Shown here: piece by piece, positions 27,112 to 37,997 of the stretch
How positions within the stretch are numbered: position 1 is the stretch's first letter
Layout: every line of letters starts with the position of its first letter
NCBI GenBank assembly: GCA_963840425.1
Contig: CAWIYZ010000023.1
Span: 1 to 64,000 of the forward strand
Source of the DNA: CADEFX01 sp963840425
GTDB lineage: Bacteria > Pseudomonadota > Alphaproteobacteria > Rhizobiales > Hyphomicrobiaceae
Length of the DNA stretch: 64,000 bases
Direction of reading: 5' to 3'
Program-made: the position numbers and the translations under genes
Notes under the pieces: generated by a model
The model's input: only the letters and a program-made list of their open reading frames with translations
Told to the model about the DNA's origin: nothing
Databases searched by the model: none

Positions 27112-28136
27112 ATGCTTCGTTACATGCTCAATCGGATCGCACACCTCGATCGTGCTCTCGATCTTTGCGACGCTGGTGGTGTTCCTGATCGCAAGCCTGG
27201 TGCCGGGCGATCCGATCCTCGCTATGCTCGGTGATCTCGCCGCCTCCAAGCCGGAGATCGTCGCCGAGTACCGCGCGCAAGTGGGGCCTCGATCTGCCGC
27301 TGTGGGAGCAGTACTGGATCTTCCTGAAGCGGCTCTTCCATGGCGACCTCGGCATCTCGATCAGCACGAATCGGCCGGTGCTCGCCGACATCGCGCAATA
27401 CGCGCCGGCGACGATCGAGCTCGGCACGATCGCTTTCGTGCTGTCGATCGCGATCGGCGTGCCGTTCGGCATCGTCGCCGCCGTGTGGCGCGACAGCTGG
27501 ATTGATCACGCGCGCGCTTCATCTCGCTGATCGGCGTGTCGTCGCCGGTCTTCTGGCTCGCCTTCATCGCGCTGACCGTTTTCTACGGCTGGCTGCAGAT
27601 CGCGCCCGGACCCGGGCCGGCTCGACCCGATCGACTTCCCGCCGACCGACGGTGACCGGCATCTTTCCTGATCGATGCGGCGCTCGCCGGCGACTGGGAG
27701 ACGTTCAAGACGGCGGCTCGCGCATCTCGTGCTGCCGTCGCTCGTCCTGTGCGCCGCCACGCTCGGCCTCATCACGCGAACGACGCGCGCCAGCATGCTG
27801 GATACGCTCGGCCAGGATTATGTGCGCGTTGCGCACGCAAAGGGCCTGACGCGAGCGCGCGGTCATCGTGCGGACACGCGTTGCCCAATGCACTGATCCC
27901 GGTGATCACGCTCGCGGGCCTCGCCTACGCCAACCTGCTGACCGGCACTGTGATGACCGAGACGATCTTCTCCTGGCCGGGCCTCGGCCGCTACACGTTC
28001 CGCAGCGCGCTGTCGGCCTCGATCTCCCGGCGATCATGGGCATGACGCTGATCTGTGCGCCATCGTGTACCTGATCGTCAACCTGATCGTCGATCTCTCG
28101 TACGCCCTGGTCGATCCGCGGGTGCTGAAGCGATGA
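27112..28136 (+). pseudogene. Peptide-type ABC transporter permease (DppB class), frameshifted
   Basis: Pieces of a DppB/OppB permease lie in order: MLRYMLNRI, LSIFATLVVFLIASLVPGDPILAMLGDLA, LPLWEQYWIFLKRLFHGDLGISISTNRPV, APATIELGTIAFVLSIAIGVPFGIVAAVWR, then the EAA-loop region DYVRVAHAKGLT, VITLAGLAYANLLTGTVMTETIFSWPGLGRY and VYLIVNLIVDLSYALVDPRVLKR at the end. Several single-base shifts separate them. Its stop overlaps the next gene's ATG (ATGA), so the original operon was translationally coupled. Confidence 0.8.
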
Positions 28137-29034
28137 CCGAACACCGCGGCTCAGGCCGACGATCGCCCAGACTCCGACGGTCGAGCTCGCGCCGCGCCTC
28201 CGGACGCAAGGCCAGCGCTGGCGCCGCCGCTACGGACTTGCCGCCATCGGCGCGGCCATCGTCGTGGTGTGGATGGTGCTTGCGCTCCTGGCGCCGCTGA
28301 CTCGCGCCGTATCGCCCCGAACACGTCGATGTGACGCGTGCGCCTGCTCCCGCCGTCCGCCGCACATTGGCTCGGCACCGACACGCTCGGCCGCGATGTG
28401 CTTTCGCGGCTGCTTCTACGGCGCGCGGTCTCGCTGTTCGCGGCATCACTGTCGTGCTGGTCGGGGCCCTGATCGGGATCCTGATCGGCGGCATTGCCGC
28501 CTATACGGGCGGGCTGGGTCGAAGCAGGCGCTGATGCGCTTTACCGATCTCGTGCTGTGCTTTCCGCCGATCATCCTCGCCATGGCTATCGCCGCCGCGA
28601 TCGGCATCGGCACGCTCAACACGATGATCGCGATGCTCGTCGTCTGGTGGCCGAAATTCGCTCGCCTTGCCCGCGGCCAGGTGCTGGTGCAGCGCGGCCA
28701 GGAGTATGTCGAGGCTGCGCATGTCATCGGCTACGGTCCGGCGCGCATTCTCGGCAAGCACATCATGCCGAATGCGCTCGGTCCCCTGATCGTGCTGGTT
28801 ACGCTCGATGTCGGGCATGCGATTATCGTCTTCGCCGGACTGTCGTTCCTCGGGCTCGGCGTGGCGCCGCCGACGCCGGAATGGGGCGCCATGGTGTCCG
28901 AAGGGCGCGAGCTGGTCGAGCAGTGGTGGGTGGCGACGTTCCCCGGCCTCGCGATTTTCACCGTAGTGATGGGCTTCAACTTTCTTGGCGATGGCATCCG
29001 TGACTGGCTCGACCCACGCGCCCGACGCCGCTAG
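28133..29034 (+). pseudogene. Peptide-type ABC transporter permease (DppC class), frameshifted
   Basis: The N-terminal third is scrambled by frameshifts, with pieces such as AHWLGTDTLGRDV and GITVVLVGALIGILIGGIAAYTGGLG in separate frames. From about 28530 one frame is intact to the end: ALMRFTDLVLCFPPIILAMAIAAAIG, the EAA loop EYVEAAHVIGYGPARILGKHIMPN, LGLGVAPPTPEWGAMVSEG and the typical C-terminus FNFLGDGIRDWLDPRARR. It is the partner of the preceding DppB-class permease. Confidence 0.82.
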
Positions 29035-30125
29035 TGCGGCACTCGCCCAGCCCGGCGCCTCGCATGCAAATGCAGGCGCAGCTGTGGCTGCAATTCTCGA
29101 CGTTCGCGACCTGCGTACGTATTTCGATACCGACGCCGGCTTGATCCGCGCCGTCGATGGCGTCAGCTTCCACGTGATGCCCGGCGAGACGCTCGGGATC
29201 GTCGGCGAATCCGGCTCCGGCAAGAGCGTGACGGCGCTGTCGATCATCAAGCGCCTGCTGCGGACCAAAGCCGGATCGCCAGCGGCAGCATCGACTTTCG
29301 CGACCGCGACATCGTGGCGATGAGCCAGGACGAGGTGCGGGCCTTGCGCGGCGACAAGATCGCGATGGTCTTCCAGGACCCGATGACCTCGCTCAATCCG
29401 GTGCGGCGCATCTCCGAGCAGCTGGTCGAGACGATGGTGATCCACGGCCGGCACGACAAGTCGTCGGCGCTGCGCGCACGCGGTCGAGCTGCTCGGACGC
29501 ATGGGACATCACGGCACCGGAGCGCGCCATCACCGGGTTCCCGCATCAGTTCTCGGGCGGCATGCGCCAGCGCGTGATGCTGGCGATGGGCTTCTCCAAC
29601 GAGCCGGCGCTGCTGCTCGCCGACGAACCGACTACCGCGCTCGATGTGACAATCCAGGCGCAGATCTTGGATCTCCTGCGCGAGCTCAATGCCGATTTCG
29701 GCGCGGCCATCGTCCTGATCAGCCACGATCTCGGCGTGATCGCCAACGTCTGCAGCGCGTGGTCGTCATGTATGCGGGCGAAGTGGTAGAGGAGGGATCG
29801 ACCGAAGCGCTACTTGCCGATCCGCGCATCCGTACACGTGGGCGCTGCTCAATGCGGCGCCGCGTCTCGACCAGAACACGGCAGGCGACAAACGGCTCAT
29901 CACGATCGAAGGTACGCCGCCCGATCCCTTGAACTGGCCCAACGGGTTGCCGATTCGCCGCGCGCTGTCCGTTCCGGATCGAGAAGTGCGACGAACATCC
30001 GGAGTCTGCTGCCCGTGGCGAGACGGCCGCCAAGCCCGTTGCTGGGTGACGCAGGCCGGACAGGGCTTGCCGAAACGTCTGCTGCGGTCGGCCGAGGCCG
30101 CGGCGCACTCCGATGACGCTCGCGC
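28991..30125 (+). pseudogene. Peptide-type ABC transporter ATP-binding protein (DppD class), frameshifted
   Basis: It starts inside the end of the DppC-class gene. Walker A GESGSGKSV appears in VMPGETLGIVGESGSGKSVTAL. A shift follows near 29280, then IVAMSQDEVRALRGDKIAMVFQDPMTSLNPV, a shift near 29500, then HQFSGGMRQRVMLAMGFSNEPALLLADEPTTALDVTIQAQIL (signature and Walker B), then VVVMYAGEVVEEGSTEALLADP. A further shift disrupts the C-terminal cysteine-bearing CP-region near 29950-30050. The 3' limit is approximate. Confidence 0.8.
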
Positions 30126-30128
30126 CGC

Positions 30129-31174
<1,046 letters not shown>

Positions 31175-31213
31175 GCAGCTTGGAACGGTCTAGCCGAACA
31201 GGCGGTACATCCC

Positions 31214-32092
31214 TCAGGCGGCGAGCTCTTTCTGCGCGTCGACATCGATGATCGAGACCCGCCGCATGTCGCGCGGAGCGGTTTCGGGGTAGTGACGTCG
31301 GGCTCGATGCATGGTGACGCGATTGTCCCAAAGCACCACGTCATTGGTGCGCCACGTGTGGGTATAGATGCACTCGGGCCGCGTCGCGATATCGGTCAGC
31401 TCGTAGAGCAGCATCATGCCTTCGGGCTTCGGCCAGCCGACAATGTGTGAGGCGTGCGCCGAGAGATAGAGCGACTTGCGCCCGGTTCTGAGATTCTTGC
31501 GCACGAGGCGCTGATGCATCGGAACCAGCGTGTTTTTTTCGTCTTCGGTTGCCGCTGGAAAGCCGGCCATAGCCCTGGAGTGGAGCAGATTGTGCTCGAC
31601 GACGAGACCTTCGATCATGTCCTGCATCTCGGCGGGCACCGCATCATAGCCAGCCCGCATGTCAGCGAATTGGGTTTCGCCACCCGACGTCGCAACGATC
31701 CGCCCCGACAGGAACGAATATTTGACGGGCGTGCGATTGAACGAACCGTCGGTGTGCCAGCGCCGGCTGCCGAGATTGTTCATGCGGCGCTTGTCGCCAG
31801 CCTCGAGTGGTTTGTTGTTCTTGCCAAGATTGGAGGCGTCCGTCATCTCCTCGTTGAGCCGCGCCTCGACGTTGGTGCGGGAGGCCACGGACTTTTGCAG
31901 CTCACCGAACGGCCGGCAGAATTCCCGCTGCTGCTCATCGGTGATATCTTGAGCCGGCAGAACCACGACGGGATATTGATGGATCAGGCTTTCGATCTCG
32001 GCGACCTGTGCAACGGATGGCGGGGCGCGCATGTCCACGCCCGTAATCTCGACAGCAAAACCTGGATGCAGATCTCGTTTCGATATCGCCAT
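31214..32092 (-). CDS. TauD/TfdA-family Fe(II)/2-oxoglutarate dioxygenase
   Basis: An intact 292-residue dioxygenase. The ATG at 32092 has AGGG upstream and gives the usual N-terminus KRDLHPGFAVEITGVDM. Iron ligands are His113 and Asp115 in RWHTDGSF and His262 in LWDNRVTMHRA; Arg277/Arg278 in RDMRRVSI should bind 2-oxoglutarate. Family members oxidise taurine, 2,4-D and similar sulfonates or aryl ethers; the NNLGSRRWHTDGSF context is closer to TfdA/alkylsulfatase-like branches than to TauD, but this is a weak guide. It is convergent with the damaged importer and lies 212 bases downstream of dctM on the same strand. Confidence 0.9.
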   Translation of the reverse strand: MAISKRDLHPGFAVEITGVDMRAPPSVAQVAEIESLIHQYPVVVLPAQDITDEQQREFCRPFGELQKSVASRTNVEARLNEEMTDASNLGKNNKPLEAGDKRRMNNLGSRRWHTDGSFNRTPVKYSFLSGRIVATSGGETQFADMRAGYDAVPAEMQDMIEGLVVEHNLLHSRAMAGFPAATEDEKNTLVPMHQRLVRKNLRTGRKSLYLSAHASHIVGWPKPEGMMLLYELTDIATRPECIYTHTWRTNDVVLWDNRVTMHRARRHYPETAPRDMRRVSIIDVDAQKELAA

Positions 32093-32304
32093 TTTCGCCC
32101 TACCTGAAGTTACTTCACTGACCCAACCGTCAAAATGTACCTCCGTTTTTGACGCTGCGCACTGGATCTTGCGCGACAAGAATGGCCACGGTCGTTTATG
32201 AGTTCGCGCTCTAACAATTTGCCGACGGTGCCGCCGAGCAAACTTCCCTGCAAGCCTCATTCTCTCTCGAGAACGGCGAGGGTGCGGAAAGCGGTCCCCG
32301 TCGC

Positions 32305-33588
32305 CTATCTTATGAATCCAGCGCTGCGTGGCAGGATAAGGGAGATTTCCGGGAAGACGATGATGATCAAAAGGCCGATCACGAGCGTCACCGCATAAGG
32401 CCAGTAATGCGGCGCGTGCTGGAAGACGTTGAGCTTGGCAAATCGCAACGCGACCAGTAGCCCGATCCCGAGCGGCGGCATGAACAGCCCGATGCCGACT
32501 GCGGCGGTCTGCACAATGCAGAAGTGGATCGGATGGATGCCGAGCTTGGCGGCGATCGGATAGACGACTGGCACGAACAAGACCGCCGCCGGCAGCCCCT
32601 CCAGCATCATGCCGATCACCATCGTGATGGCGGCCACACCGATCAGGAACAGCCAGGGCGCGGCCTCGAGCGGTTGCAGGATCTCGCCTAACACCTTCGG
32701 CACGCCGGTGACGCCGAGGAGGTACTGGTAGATCGTTGCCACGGCGGTGAGCAATATGACGGCGCCGGTCAGGATGCCGCTCTCATAGGCGACGTCGAAT
32801 ATCTCGCGCCAGGAGACGTTGCGGTAGTAGAAGCGTGCGACGATGATCGCGAACAGCGCCACCACGGCCCCGGCTTCGGTGGTCGTGAACGCGCCGGTGT
32901 AGAGACCGCCGAAGATCAGCACCGGCACCAGCAGCGGCACGAACGCGGCCCGCAGCGCCGTCAGGAACTTCGGGAAGCTCGGATTGGTGTCGCGCGGCCA
33001 ACCTTCCTTGCGCGCCTTGATCAGCACCAGGACACACAGGCACACCGCCATCGTCGCGGCTGGAATGAAGCCGGCCAGGAACAGCGCGACCGGCGAGACG
33101 TTGGTGACCACCGCGATCACGATCATGAAGATCGCGGGCGGGACCAGCATTCCCATGGCGGCGCCGGCCGCTATCAGGGAGGCTGCGTCTTCGGCCTTAT
33201 AGCCGGCGCGCAGCATGGGCTTCTGCAGCACCGAGCTGAGCGCGGACACCTCCGCGATGATGGAGCCGCACAGGTCGGAGAACAGATAGGCGACAGAGAT
33301 CACCGACATGCCGAGCCCGCCGGGCAGCCACCCGACCATCGCGCGCGCGAGGTCGACCAGCGCATGCGACATGCCACACCGCTCCATCAGGAGGCCGGCG
33401 AAAATGAATGACGGGATCGCCAATAGCACCCAGCTTTGTGAGCCGCTGACGACGCTCCCCGCCATCACCTGCAGCGGATAGCCGCCGACGATTAGCCCGA
33501 CCGCCGCCGCGGCCGCGAGCGCAAAGATGATCGGCATCGACAGCAGCAGGAGGCCGAAAAAGACGAGCCCCGTGACGGTCAGTGTCAT
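32305..33588 (-). CDS. TRAP transporter large permease (DctM type)
   Basis: A 427-residue, about 12-span inner-membrane protein. The start is the ATG at 33588 (MTLTVTGLVFFGLLLL); a longer frame upstream is not membrane-like. Hallmarks are GSQSWVLLAIPSFIFAGLLMER, SVISVAYLFSDLCGSIIAEVSALSSVL, AAGAAMGMLVPPAIFMIVIAVVT and QTAAVGIGLFMPPLGIGLLVA. It carries Na+-coupled uptake of a carboxylate delivered by DctP. It is the third gene of dctP-dctQ-dctM, read on the minus strand. Confidence 0.93.
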   Translation of the reverse strand: MTLTVTGLVFFGLLLLSMPIIFALAAAAAVGLIVGGYPLQVMAGSVVSGSQSWVLLAIPSFIFAGLLMERCGMSHALVDLARAMVGWLPGGLGMSVISVAYLFSDLCGSIIAEVSALSSVLQKPMLRAGYKAEDAASLIAAGAAMGMLVPPAIFMIVIAVVTNVSPVALFLAGFIPAATMAVCLCVLVLIKARKEGWPRDTNPSFPKFLTALRAAFVPLLVPVLIFGGLYTGAFTTTEAGAVVALFAIIVARFYYRNVSWREIFDVAYESGILTGAVILLTAVATIYQYLLGVTGVPKVLGEILQPLEAAPWLFLIGVAAITMVIGMMLEGLPAAVLFVPVVYPIAAKLGIHPIHFCIVQTAAVGIGLFMPPLGIGLLVALRFAKLNVFQHAPHYWPYAVTLVIGLLIIIVFPEISLILPRSAGFIR

Positions 33589-33680
33589 CGCTGGATCTCG
33601 CCTTTGGGCGACGGGCAGTCCAGCGCCTCTGCGCCAGTGCGGACCGGCCTTGCTGCACGCGCGCTCACGCCGAGGGTCAT
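33585..33680 (-). CDS. Possible 31-residue linker ORF between dctQ and dctM
   Basis: The frame begins with ATG two bases after the dctQ stop and ends in a TGA that overlaps the dctM ATG as ATGA. The peptide MTLGVSARAARPVRTGAEAL has no recognised motif. Its value may be to carry ribosomes from dctQ to dctM. It may equally be chance. Confidence 0.25.
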   Translation of the reverse strand: MTLGVSARAARPVRTGAEALDCPSPKGEIQR

Positions 33681-33682
33681 GT

Positions 33683-34207
33683 CTAGTCGACCCTGATGCC
33701 GCGCGAATGATCCGGAGGATGAACCATGGCGCGCAACGCATAGACGATGAGCAGGAGTCCCCCGACGATCGTCGCCGCATAGAACCAGCCCAGGCTGATG
33801 CCGAGCGCCGGCGTGCCGAGCGACCAGTTCAATCCGGTGAGCAGCCAGCCCTGCCAGGCGAGCAGGCCGCCGAACGCCGCGATGACCGCACAGTTGAAGA
33901 CGTTTACAATCTGCTGCGCGCGCTGCGAGAAGCGGTGCATCAGGAAATTGACGGTGAAATGCGCGCCTTCGGCAATCGCCACCGCGCCGCCGATGAGCGC
34001 CAGCCAGGTTTGCAGCATCTCACCGGTCTCCTCGACCCAGAAGAAGCTGATGGCGTCCATGTCGAGCGCATCGGTGATCGGCACCATCACGTAGCGAAGG
34101 AGGACGCCCGTGATCATCACCCCGATGCAAGCCAGCAGCAGGCCGCCAATCACCATCTTCTCAATCGAGCGAACGACGCCCGGCTGCGCCGATTTCTGTG
34201 GTTCCAT
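33683..34207 (-). CDS. TRAP transporter small permease (DctQ type)
   Basis: A 174-residue protein with four membrane segments (about residues 15-35, 55-75, 96-118 and 138-160). The ATG at 34207 follows the dctP stop by two bases. The conserved WVEETGEMLQTWLALIGGAVAIAEGAHFTV block is the family signature. It anchors the large permease and completes the TRAP importer with its neighbours. Confidence 0.9.
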   Translation of the reverse strand: MEPQKSAQPGVVRSIEKMVIGGLLLACIGVMITGVLLRYVMVPITDALDMDAISFFWVEETGEMLQTWLALIGGAVAIAEGAHFTVNFLMHRFSQRAQQIVNVFNCAVIAAFGGLLAWQGWLLTGLNWSLGTPALGISLGWFYAATIVGGLLLIVYALRAMVHPPDHSRGIRVD

Positions 34208-34209
34208 CG

Positions 34210-35229
34210 TCACGTTGGGGCCGCGAGCTTCTGCCAGATCTCCTTGTACTGATCCTGGTAGATCGGCCACACCTTGGCTTTGGCGACTTCCTTGAACGCG
34301 TTGAGGTCACCCGCATTGACGATCATGCCGTGCGGCTCGACCTGGCCCTTGGCGCCTCCGAGCAAATCGTAGCTCTCGATGGACTGCCGGTGCCTCGCCT
34401 GTGCTTCCTTGCCGGTGGACAGGAGAAGATTCTGTTCGTCGGACGACAACGTCTTCCAAACGCCGAGATTGATGGCGAGCAGCGAGGCGCCGTAATTGTG
34501 GTTGGTCAGCGAATAATATTTGGAGACCTCGTAGAGCTTGAGCGGCACCATGTTTGCGACCGGCATATCGCCGCCGTCGACCACGCCCTGCTGCGCGGCC
34601 GTGTAGATCTCGGCGCCCGGCACCGGCACCGCAACGCCGCCCAGCCCGTTGATTGTGTCGGCGAAGACCTTGGACGGCTGCACGCGAATCTTCAGGCCGC
34701 GCAGGTCGCGCGGCGTCGTGATCGGGCGCACTCGGTTCCAGAAATGACGGAAGCCGAAATCAAAGAAATACAAGACCTTCACGCCGTACTTCTCCTGGAA
34801 GGTCTTGTCGAGCTGATCGCCCACGTCTCCGTTGAACGTCTTGTAGGCCTGGTCGTAGCTCGAGATCAGATACGGGACCAGAAAGACGCCCATCTCTGGG
34901 AAAATCGTCGCGGCCGCGCCAACCGGCGTTCCCATCGCGATGTTGCCGGTCTTCACGGCGTTGATGATGTCGATCTCTTTGGTGAGGATCGTGTTACCTG
35001 CATATTCGACCTGCCATGCACCGTTCGACCGTTGGGTCAGCTCCTTGGCGAGCCAGTCGAACACGACGGCGGCCCGCTCCGGCGGTGCCGCGTTGTGGGC
35101 GAGGATCATCTTCTTCGGTCCGCCGCCTTGCGCGATCGCGGGTGCGCGTCCGAGCGCTAAGATTCCCGCGAGACCTCCAGACGCTTTGATGAAGCTGCGA
35201 CGCGTCGTAATCAGCCCGTGCGCTGTCAT
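34210..35229 (-). CDS. TRAP transporter substrate-binding protein (DctP type)
   Basis: A 339-residue periplasmic binding protein. The N-terminus TTRRSFIKASGGLAGILALG is a textbook Tat signal. The ligand-binding block reads RPITTPRDLRGLKIRVQPSKVFADTINGLGGVAVPVPGAEIYTAAQQGVVDGGDMP, with the conserved carboxylate-binding arginine. It is the first gene of a complete dctP-dctQ-dctM operon within the island. The ligand is likely a small carboxylate, perhaps the product or substrate of the dioxygenase and dehydrogenase genes nearby. Confidence 0.92.
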   Translation of the reverse strand: MTAHGLITTRRSFIKASGGLAGILALGRAPAIAQGGGPKKMILAHNAAPPERAAVVFDWLAKELTQRSNGAWQVEYAGNTILTKEIDIINAVKTGNIAMGTPVGAAATIFPEMGVFLVPYLISSYDQAYKTFNGDVGDQLDKTFQEKYGVKVLYFFDFGFRHFWNRVRPITTPRDLRGLKIRVQPSKVFADTINGLGGVAVPVPGAEIYTAAQQGVVDGGDMPVANMVPLKLYEVSKYYSLTNHNYGASLLAINLGVWKTLSSDEQNLLLSTGKEAQARHRQSIESYDLLGGAKGQVEPHGMIVNAGDLNAFKEVAKAKVWPIYQDQYKEIWQKLAAPT

Positions 35230-35555
35230 GGCGTTTCTTCCCTCGGTTGCGGATTTCGCCGCACAAATTGCCGAACAGGTCTCGTGCCTGCCGATGATTG
35301 ATCGTAATGCGGAGTTCCGCGGGCGCCAAACTGATTATAGGTTTCTCAATCGATTGAGATGCTGCGCTGACACTTTCGCGGACTGTTAATCGCCATCAAG
35401 GCCAAGCCGCCCGTCATTCGACTCGACACCTGTGAAGCGGGCGCACTCAATTGCCGGCTTCACGCGCTCGCGCAATGAGTACCGGGCTCCGAGGCCGCCG
35501 AACTCCAACATATCGCTTGCATCACCCCCGAAATGGGTCGGGACTTCCTCGGGCC
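35230..35555. other. Intergenic region between dctP and Bug gene, nothing recognised
   Basis: About 325 bases. It must contain the promoter of the TRAP operon on the minus strand. I see no operator-like dyad or hairpin that I can defend. Confidence 0.4.
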
Positions 35556-36527
35556 CTAGTCCATCCGCAAGTTCAAATCCCGCGCCAGCTTGCCGAAGCG
35601 CTGATGGTCCTTGCGCAAAATCGCTGCAAGATCCTCCGGCGTGCCCGCCTTCGGCCGTAGGGAAACGCGCGCCACCTGCGCCGTGTACTCCTCCCCGCGC
35701 GCGATCTTGTTCATCTCCTGGCTGAGGCGACGAATGATCGGCTCGGGCGTCCCCGCCGGTGCGAACAACCCGAACCACCAGACATCGTCCAGCTCTGGAT
35801 ACGTCTCCCGCAAGGTCGGGATATTCGGGAAGTCCGGGTGCCGTTCGCCGTCGAACACTGCCAACAGCGTCACCTTGCCCGCCTTCACATGCGGCAGCGC
35901 GTTCGGGTCCAGGTAAACCTGGGTCACCCCGGCTAGAAAGTCCGGCAGCGCCTCGCCCGCGCCCCTGTAGGCAACCTGCGTCAGCTCGATCCCCGCCGCC
36001 CGCGCAAACAGCTCGGAAAACAGGTGCGCCGCCGTCCCCTGACCCGGATTGCCGAAATTCAGCTTCCGCGGGTGCTCCTTCGCATACGCCACCAGCTCCG
36101 CCAGCGTGTTCACTGGCACGGAAGGATGCACCGTTAGCAACTGCGTCCCGTCGATGAAGTAGCTGACCGGCGCCAGATCCTTGAACATGTCGACGGACAG
36201 TGTGCGCAGATTGGGCAGGATCGCCGCGGTGGAGGAAGACATGACCACAAAAGTATAGCCATCCGGCGCTGACTTCACGGCTACTTCCGCCCCGATCGCG
36301 CCGGAAGCCCCGCCGCGGTTCTCGACCACGAATTGCTGCCCGAATGCCTTGGTCAGGTGCTCAACCAGCGGCCGCGTGGCATTGTCCAGCGATCCGCCCG
36401 GGGCCGCCACGACGATAATTCGCACAGGTTTCGTTGGCCAGGCCGGCACTTGCGCCTCCGCCGGCGCGACCGCTCCCGCTGCAGCACAAAGGGATAGCGC
36501 CAACAGCCCCTTCAGAAATCGTCGCAT
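35556..36527 (-). CDS. Bug-family (tripartite tricarboxylate type) substrate-binding protein
   Basis: A 323-residue periplasmic protein of the TctC/Bug family. The ATG at 36527 has GGGAGGAAACAACA in front, a strong ribosome site. The signal peptide runs to about AEAQ. Core blocks: WPTKPVRIIVVAAPGGSLDNATRPL, FVVENRGGASGAIGAEVAVKSAPDGYTF, LNFGNPGQGTAAHLFSELF and VAYRGAGEALPDFLAGVTQVYLD. The family binds carboxylates, amides and similar compounds. No TctA or TctB membrane partner is present, which is common for Bug genes placed next to catabolic enzymes. Confidence 0.92.
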   Translation of the reverse strand: MRRFLKGLLALSLCAAAGAVAPAEAQVPAWPTKPVRIIVVAAPGGSLDNATRPLVEHLTKAFGQQFVVENRGGASGAIGAEVAVKSAPDGYTFVVMSSSTAAILPNLRTLSVDMFKDLAPVSYFIDGTQLLTVHPSVPVNTLAELVAYAKEHPRKLNFGNPGQGTAAHLFSELFARAAGIELTQVAYRGAGEALPDFLAGVTQVYLDPNALPHVKAGKVTLLAVFDGERHPDFPNIPTLRETYPELDDVWWFGLFAPAGTPEPIIRRLSQEMNKIARGEEYTAQVARVSLRPKAGTPEDLAAILRKDHQRFGKLARDLNLRMD

Positions 36528-36845
36528 TGTTGTTTCCTCCCTTGATACGCGGCAATGACTGCCACGCGCACTGCAGCACAACGCGTGCCCTCCAAAATTG
36601 CTTGTGGTCCGACCGACGGAGGATCGACCCTTAAGGAGCTTGCACGCACGGACAGATCAGCCTCCAAAATTATCGGATATTGGGCAAGAGACTGTAACAG
36701 GTGATTGCCGCAAAAAGCCGGTCCCATTTTGCACGTCGTCGCTGAGCCATCCCATCACTGGAAATGGCTCCGCGCATTTAGCGAAGGAGGGCGACCTCGC
36801 AGGGAGAGCCCATGATCGCCGTCTGAGTTGAGCGTCGAGGTATGA
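36528..36845. other. Intergenic region between Bug and hydroxyacid dehydrogenase genes, nothing recognised
   Basis: About 318 bases with frames on both strands but no recognisable protein motif. It separates two co-directional genes and probably holds the Bug gene promoter. Confidence 0.4.
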
Positions 36846-37997
36846 TTACCTGAACCGCAAATTCTTGCGCGAGAGCTCTCCGACCGACGCGCACCCCATC
36901 AGTTTCATGCCGCGCTCGATCTCCGCGCACAGCAAACCCAGCGCTCGTTCGACGCCGGCCTCGCCAGCCGCAGCCAGAGGATAGAGGTAATAGCGGCCAA
37001 CGCCGACAGCCTTGGCACCCAGCGACAGTGCCTTCAGGACATGCGTTCCCCGCTGAACGCCGCCATCCATCATGACATCGATACGATCGCCGACGCTGTC
37101 GACAACCTCGGCCAATTGATCGAATGCTGCGCGTGAGCCATCTAGCTGCCGGCCGCCGTGATTGGACAGCACGATGCCGGTGCAGCCGATCTCGGCCGCG
37201 CGTCTTGCATCTTCTACCGACATCACCCCCTTGAGGCAGAACTGGCCATCCCAAAGCCGGACCATCTCCGCCACGTCCTGCCAGTTCATGGAAGGATCCA
37301 GCATTTCGGTGAAGTAGCGCCCGATCGACATCGCGCCGCCGCTCATGTCCACGTGCTCATCCAGTTGCGGCAGCCGAAAGCGCTCGTGTGTCATGTAGTT
37401 GATGCCCCACGCTGGCCGGCGGGCGAATTCAAGCATGCCACCCAGCGTCAGCCTGAAGGGAATGGAGAACCCGGTGCGCAGATCGCGCTCCCTGTTGCCG
37501 CCCGTGATGCTGTCGACGGTCAGCATCATCACGTTCACGCCCGCAGTTTTTGCACGCGCCAGCATGGTGCGGTTCAAGCCGCGATCTTTATGAAAATAGA
37601 ACTGGTAGACCTGCGGCGTGTCGTAGGCCTTGCGCAGCTCCTCGACGCTAACCGTGCCCAGTGACGACACACCGAACATGGTGCCGAATTTGGAAGCCGC
37701 GGCAGCGACAGCCCGCTCTCCGTCATGATGGAACAGTCGCTGCAGTGCGGTGGGTGAGCAATAGAACGGCGTTGCGAGCTTCTGGCCCATCACGGTGACC
37801 GACATATCGACGCTCTCAACGCCACGCAGGACATTGGGCACCAGGTCGCAGCGCTCGAAGCTCGCCGTATTCTGGCGATGCGTCATCTCGTCGTCGGCGG
37901 CACCGTCGATGTAGTTGAAGATCGGACCAGGCAACCGCCGCCTCGCAAGTTCGCGAAAGTCATGGAAGTTATGGCAATTGCTAAGGCGCACGCTCAT
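36846..37997 (-). CDS. FMN-dependent alpha-hydroxy acid dehydrogenase/oxidase
   Basis: A 383-residue enzyme of the L-lactate/glycolate/mandelate family. FMN-barrel marks include TPFYCSPTALQRLFHHDGERAVA, QFYFHKDRGLNRTMLARAKTAGVNVMMLTVD, and LSNHGGRQLDG with catalytic base His280 and the following substrate arginine. DVMMDGGVQRGTHVLKALSLGAKAVGVGR is the phosphate-binding end. It oxidises a 2-hydroxy acid to the 2-oxo acid. The start ATG at 37997 overlaps the end of the upstream hydrolase gene by four bases, so the two are coupled. The substrate is unknown. Confidence 0.9.
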   Translation of the reverse strand: MSVRLSNCHNFHDFRELARRRLPGPIFNYIDGAADDEMTHRQNTASFERCDLVPNVLRGVESVDMSVTVMGQKLATPFYCSPTALQRLFHHDGERAVAAAASKFGTMFGVSSLGTVSVEELRKAYDTPQVYQFYFHKDRGLNRTMLARAKTAGVNVMMLTVDSITGGNRERDLRTGFSIPFRLTLGGMLEFARRPAWGINYMTHERFRLPQLDEHVDMSGGAMSIGRYFTEMLDPSMNWQDVAEMVRLWDGQFCLKGVMSVEDARRAAEIGCTGIVLSNHGGRQLDGSRAAFDQLAEVVDSVGDRIDVMMDGGVQRGTHVLKALSLGAKAVGVGRYYLYPLAAAGEAGVERALGLLCAEIERGMKLMGCASVGELSRKNLRFR

